Shown here piece after piece: positions 60,436-64,000 of a stretch of 64,000 nucleotides of DNA (position 1 is the stretch's first letter; every line of letters starts with the position of its first letter). A model generated the notes under the pieces. It made no database searches and was not told the origin of the DNA. It saw only the letters and a list, made by a program, of their open reading frames with translations. The DNA is from Mucilaginibacter phenanthrenivorans (GTDB lineage Bacteria > Bacteroidota > Bacteroidia > Sphingobacteriales > Sphingobacteriaceae). The translations under genes were made by a program, and so were the position numbers. The DNA lies in contig NZ_JAHVAP010000007.1 of NCBI RefSeq assembly GCF_024721155.1, positions 248,001 through 312,000 on the forward strand, in the 5' to 3' direction.

Positions 60436-60620
60436 GAAAAAAGAAACAGAAAGATAATTTTAAGTCAGATTTTATCTTTTCCCTGACTCAGAACTTAATA
60501 CTTTTGACTCACAACTAAACGTCAATTCACATTAGTAGTTCTTGTCAAGGTATTTTTAATCTTGATTCTTATTTTCTTAACTCTTCTCTCTGTCTGTCTG
60601 TCTTCTTGATTCCTGGCTCT
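60436..60620. repeat. Intergenic word array (GACTCA / CTTGATTC type) between convergent genes
   Basis: CCTGACTCAGAACTTAATAC and TTTTGACTCACAACT on the left; TCTTGATTCTTATTTTCTTA, TCTGTCTGTCTGTCTTC and TTGATTCCTGGCTCTTAAC on the right. The CTTGATTC word is that of the der array (4510-4635). Confidence 0.75.
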
Positions 60621-60626
60621 TAACTT

Positions 60627-62381
60627 CTAAAAGTTCTTCCCCAATTTATCCAACATCTCCTGTGGTATTTTCTCGAGGTCAAGTACCAGGAAACCATCCA
60701 GGCAATCAGCAAATTTAGGATCGATATTGAAGCAAATGATCTTTGCATTTAGCCCAATATATTGACGAAGCAATACAGGCACCTTTAAGCTCCTGGTTTC
60801 CACTTCCGAGATCAGGTTATCCAATCCCTTAAAACTATCCTCACCCGACATTAGCAGGTCAGTATCGATTGAGCCCAGATCAACCTTGAACTTTTTACGC
60901 GGCTTTACATACTGCGCCATTTCTTCATCAAAGTGGTTGCGGTTAATATAATCGACAATAAGTGATTTGGAGAAGTTAGAAAACGAATTGCTGATGCTTA
61001 CCGGCCCTATTAAATAGCGGTAGCGTGGGTTCTCTACCAGGTATTTCAGGATCCCCTTCCAAAGTAAAAACAATGGCAATGGCTTTTGCTGGTATTCCTT
61101 ACGGACCCATGAGCGGCCAAGCTCTATGCTTTTTTTAAGTATCGGGGTAAATTGCGATTTGATCTTGAATAGCTCGGAAACGTAAAAACCTTTTTTGCCG
61201 ATGCTATAAAAGATCTCGTCGCCCAGGCCTATGCGGTATGCACCTACCAGCATCCTGGCTTCCGTATCCCATATAAAAAGGTGGTGGTAATAAATATCAT
61301 ATTCATCAAGGTCGAACGCCTTATTGGTTCCCTCGCCAATTTCTCTGAATGTTACTTCACGCAGCCTGCCGATCTCGCGGATGGTGTTAGGGATCAAAGT
61401 GGTTGGCGCAATGTACACCTCATAGTTTTTCTCAACCCAAATCCGGTAGTCCTTTCTTAGCGGCTCAATTTCCTTTTCAAGGATCTCACCTTTAATTTCC
61501 GGAGCAATTTCTACAGGTTCCTTTTTTACCTTGAACAGGTTGCGTGGGTTGAATATTTTCTTTTCATCCTCAAGGCCAGTCCCTAAGGCATAGGTGCGTG
61601 CCCTTAAATAATTTAGCAATTTGGCGCTGTTGGCGTAATCGGGTATATCGGTTACATTAATTGGTTTACCGATCCTTAATTTTATAGTGTGACCACTTTT
61701 GTTGAATAATTCAGACGGCAACTTAGCGGTGCGTAAGGCCGGGTGGATTAAACTTAGTAAGTTAAACAGCAATCCGTTATTTCCGTGGAAATAGATTGGG
61801 ACTACGGGCACTTTTGCTTTCGCGATTATCTTACCTACAACCGGGTGCCATAAACGGTCGGTCACTTCCTTTTTATCCACCTTAAAAGTTGATACTTCAC
61901 CTGCAGGGAAGATCCCGATAGGTGTTCCGTTAGCTAATAATTCTAAAGTGTTTTTTAAGCCACTGATGCTTGAAGAATGCTCTACGTTCTCAAACGGATT
62001 TACTGCGATAAAGTAATCTGCAAGGTTGGGGATCTTTTTCAGCAGGAAATTAGCCATCAGCTTGGCGTCAGGCCTCACCATGCAAAGCATCTTTAACAAT
62101 ACCATGCCTTCTATGCCTCCGTAAGGATGATTAGCAATAGCAATAAAACTGCCTTCCTTAGGAATATTCCGTAAATCCTTTTCGTCAAATTCTACTTCAA
62201 TGCCGCAGCCCGCTAAAATAGCATCCACAAATTCGGGGCCCACCTTGGGTTGAGCCTGGGCAAACAGGTCGTTCACCTGGTTAATTTTCATTAATTCCAT
62301 CAATATAGCTGCCAGGCCAGGCATCCTTAGCTTATCCAGCTTGGTGGCTTTGGCGAACTCTTCTGTGGTAATTACCTTCAT
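60627..62381 (-). CDS. Fused PlsC-type and GNAT-type acyltransferase (OlsF/GlsAB-like)
   Basis: 584 residues with two enzymes in one chain. N-terminal half: lysophospholipid acyltransferase with IAIANHPYGGIEGMVLL (the His-x(n)-acid site), GIFPAGEVSTFK and VPIYFHGNNG. C-terminal half: GNAT N-acyltransferase of the hemolysin/OlsB type with EIGRLREVTFREIGEGTNKA, YDIYYHHLFIWD and GAYRIGLGDEI. Together they N-acylate an amino acid (ornithine or glycine) and O-acylate the product, as in phosphorus-free amino-acid lipid synthesis. In Bacteroides the two halves are separate genes (glsA, glsB). Substrate is inferred. Confidence 0.88.
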   Translation of the reverse strand: MKVITTEEFAKATKLDKLRMPGLAAILMELMKINQVNDLFAQAQPKVGPEFVDAILAGCGIEVEFDEKDLRNIPKEGSFIAIANHPYGGIEGMVLLKMLCMVRPDAKLMANFLLKKIPNLADYFIAVNPFENVEHSSSISGLKNTLELLANGTPIGIFPAGEVSTFKVDKKEVTDRLWHPVVGKIIAKAKVPVVPIYFHGNNGLLFNLLSLIHPALRTAKLPSELFNKSGHTIKLRIGKPINVTDIPDYANSAKLLNYLRARTYALGTGLEDEKKIFNPRNLFKVKKEPVEIAPEIKGEILEKEIEPLRKDYRIWVEKNYEVYIAPTTLIPNTIREIGRLREVTFREIGEGTNKAFDLDEYDIYYHHLFIWDTEARMLVGAYRIGLGDEIFYSIGKKGFYVSELFKIKSQFTPILKKSIELGRSWVRKEYQQKPLPLFLLWKGILKYLVENPRYRYLIGPVSISNSFSNFSKSLIVDYINRNHFDEEMAQYVKPRKKFKVDLGSIDTDLLMSGEDSFKGLDNLISEVETRSLKVPVLLRQYIGLNAKIICFNIDPKFADCLDGFLVLDLEKIPQEMLDKLGKNF

Positions 62382-62458
62382 ATCTATAAAATAAACCCTG
62401 TCGTTAAGGGAATAAATGTCCTGAAAAATTATTTAATTTAACGCTGATAAACCTTTAA

Positions 62459-63328
62459 ATGAAAACGCGGATAAAAAATTACCTGTCGATAACCAAAAAA
62501 GAATGGAATGGTTTGGTGATCCTTGTCGTTTTGATTGCATTGGTACTGGCTTCGCCCTATGTTTATCAATTGTTCCGCAAAGATAATACAATAAATTTTA
62601 AAGAGTTTGATAAAGCAGTTGCGCAAATAAACAAAGCGGGCGGAAAGGTGGGATTTAATGCCGATAGTACGGCATCCGGTGAAAAGCTTGCAAAGCCGGT
62701 TATGTTCCCTTTTAATCCTAATAAGCTCACTATAGTTCAATGGAAGCAACTCGGACTCAGTGAGCACCAGGCCGAAGTAATAAAACATTACGTAGATAAA
62801 GGCGGCAGGTTTTATACTAAGGAAGATGTAAAAAAAATCTATGCGCTCACGGCTGACGACTATAAAAGACTGGAACCGTTTATCGAGATCCCGGAAACGG
62901 AACATTTTTCAAAGAAGATCAAGACTGGTGAAGTTATTGAACTAAACACAGCGGATTCTGCAAAACTTACTGAACTGAGCGGAATAGGCGGTTCATTTGC
63001 CATAAGAATAGTAAGATACAGGACAAGGCTGGGGGGCTTTTATAAAAAGGAGCAATTAAAGGAGGTTTACGGTATCGACTCCCTGAAATATGATGAGATC
63101 AAAAAACAAGTGACAGTAAATGCCGCTAAGATCAATAAGATAGCGATAAACACCATTTCGTTTGATCAACTCCGGTTATTCCCCTATTTCAGCTACAAAC
63201 AGGTAAATGCAATTATAGAATATCGCGAGCAGCATGGCAATTACACATCCATAGACGATCTGAAAAATATTGTACTGCTTGATGATGGAATTTTACGTAA
63301 AATTGAACCATATATAAGTTTTAAATGA
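62459..63328 (+). CDS. ComEA-like helix-hairpin-helix protein, membrane-anchored
   Basis: 289 residues. N-terminal anchor (LVILVVLIALVLASPYVYQL, 20-39), then three HhH units: LTIVQWKQLGLSEHQAEVIK, IELNTADSAKLTELSGIGGS with FAIRIVRYRTRLGGF, and IAINTISFDQLRLFPYFSYK. The second has the ComEA motif LSGIG. Such proteins bind DNA outside the cytosol in uptake, or serve other roles. No competence genes adjoin it. It overlaps apt by four bases (ATGA). Confidence 0.9.
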   Translation: MKTRIKNYLSITKKEWNGLVILVVLIALVLASPYVYQLFRKDNTINFKEFDKAVAQINKAGGKVGFNADSTASGEKLAKPVMFPFNPNKLTIVQWKQLGLSEHQAEVIKHYVDKGGRFYTKEDVKKIYALTADDYKRLEPFIEIPETEHFSKKIKTGEVIELNTADSAKLTELSGIGGSFAIRIVRYRTRLGGFYKKEQLKEVYGIDSLKYDEIKKQVTVNAAKINKIAINTISFDQLRLFPYFSYKQVNAIIEYREQHGNYTSIDDLKNIVLLDDGILRKIEPYISFK

Positions 63329-63852
63329 TAGCGCAGCAAATAAAATCGGCCATTCGTGATATTCCTGATTTCCCAAAGCCGGGGATCATCTTTAAAGATA
63401 TAACGCCTATATTAAAAGATCCGCAGTTATGCGAAAACATAGTGGAAGCCTTTGCAGACCAATTAAAAGATACCCGCATAGATGCCATTGCGGGTATTGA
63501 AAGTCGGGGGTTCTTGTTTGGATTATCCCTTGCTACCAAACTTGGAATTCCATTCGTTCCTGTACGCAAGGCAGGAAAGCTGCCCTTTACCATTAAACAA
63601 AAGGCCTATAAACTGGAATATGGTACTGCTACTATTGAACTGCACACCGATGCATTTGAACCCGGTCAACATATTTTAATTCATGACGACCTGCTGGCAA
63701 CCGGAGGGACCGCGTTGGCCGCAAGCGAGTTGATACAGGAAATGGGTGGAGTGGTTGCCGGATTTTCCTTTGTGGTGGAATTGGGGTTTTTGAATGGGAT
63801 GGAGCGGTTGACACCGGTTTGTAATAAGGTGGTGGTGTTGGCGGAGTATTGA
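63325..63852 (+). CDS. apt: Adenine phosphoribosyltransferase
   Basis: 175 residues. Starts MIAQQIKSAIRDIPDFPKPG with FKDITPIL, the base-binding part, then AGIESRGFLFG and the PRPP loop HDDLLATGGTALAA (near 118). It makes AMP from adenine and PRPP in purine salvage. Overlaps the HhH gene by ATGA, so translation is coupled. Confidence 0.97.
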   Translation: MIAQQIKSAIRDIPDFPKPGIIFKDITPILKDPQLCENIVEAFADQLKDTRIDAIAGIESRGFLFGLSLATKLGIPFVPVRKAGKLPFTIKQKAYKLEYGTATIELHTDAFEPGQHILIHDDLLATGGTALAASELIQEMGGVVAGFSFVVELGFLNGMERLTPVCNKVVVLAEY

Positions 63853-64000
63853 GGATGTCGCAAAATAATTTTCATTATTTCTTAGCTGATAAACCCCACG
63901 CCGACAGCTAAACCCACAATTTATACCGTATACCAAATGTGTCCCTTTTCGTAGCTGGCAAATACCAAACTATTGCATAATTTATTGCGTTACTTTGACT
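63853..64000. other. Trailing non-coding sequence
   Basis: No gene can be supported in the last 148 bases; the sequence is AT-rich and cut by the window edge. Confidence 0.4.

Overview
The window reads as a chromosomal segment of a Bacteroidota bacterium, most likely a Sphingobacteriaceae member close to Mucilaginibacter or Pedobacter. This placement is inferred. It rests on -7 promoter boxes of the TAnnTTTG type, many Sec-exported proteins ending their signals in AQ, a single-chain glycyl-tRNA synthetase, an RNase Y downstream of zapA, and a peptide precursor with the LKxxELGAxxLLTRxELRNVMG leader seen in this group. Coding density is high and most genes are housekeeping.

Layout: 1-3.5 kb holds a dihydrofolate reductase-like gene cut by the window edge, an alpha/beta hydrolase, a secreted protein, a decayed fragment and two initiator tRNA genes, each with its own terminator. 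3.6-11 kb carries era, der, an S41 protease, murQ, unknown proteins and a Bax inhibitor-1 protein. 11.2-16.3 kb is a methionine unit: promoter, SAM riboswitch, metH, metF. 16.7-25.4 kb has an M13 peptidase, valS, a hybrid histidine kinase, an HsdR_N-type nuclease-fold protein and holA. 25.7-31 kb is mostly small secreted proteins, an OmpW porin and a retropepsin-like protein.

31-36.4 kb is an AT-richer accessory island. It has a Schlafen/AlbA_2 protein with a membrane coiled-coil partner, two copies of a ~250 bp repeat, a 10-cysteine ribosomal peptide precursor, two gene remnants and a duplicated GT25-like glycosyltransferase. The segment from 32.8 to 36.5 kb is bounded by 28 bp imperfect direct repeats. 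36.5-46.8 kb has an EVE protein, a CBM9/glycosidase pair, a divergent Hsp70 with a GrpE-like partner facing a membrane protein, a thioesterase and a DPP4-type peptidase. 47-64 kb is core again: dnaE, glyQS, radC, pheT, zapB-like/zapA, a 6S-like RNA, rny, an Mpo1-like protein, a fused acyltransferase, an HhH protein and apt.

The most unusual global feature is non-coding. At about fifteen intergenic sites there are arrays of 7-15 bp near-identical words, usually one orientation on one side and the reverse complement on the other. Each site has its own word, but words recur at distant sites, and several arrays end directly against a TAnnTTTG promoter box. A second, unrelated family of dispersed inverted repeats (GTCATTGCGAGG ... 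CGCAATGAC) occurs six times, with two copies flanking radC.
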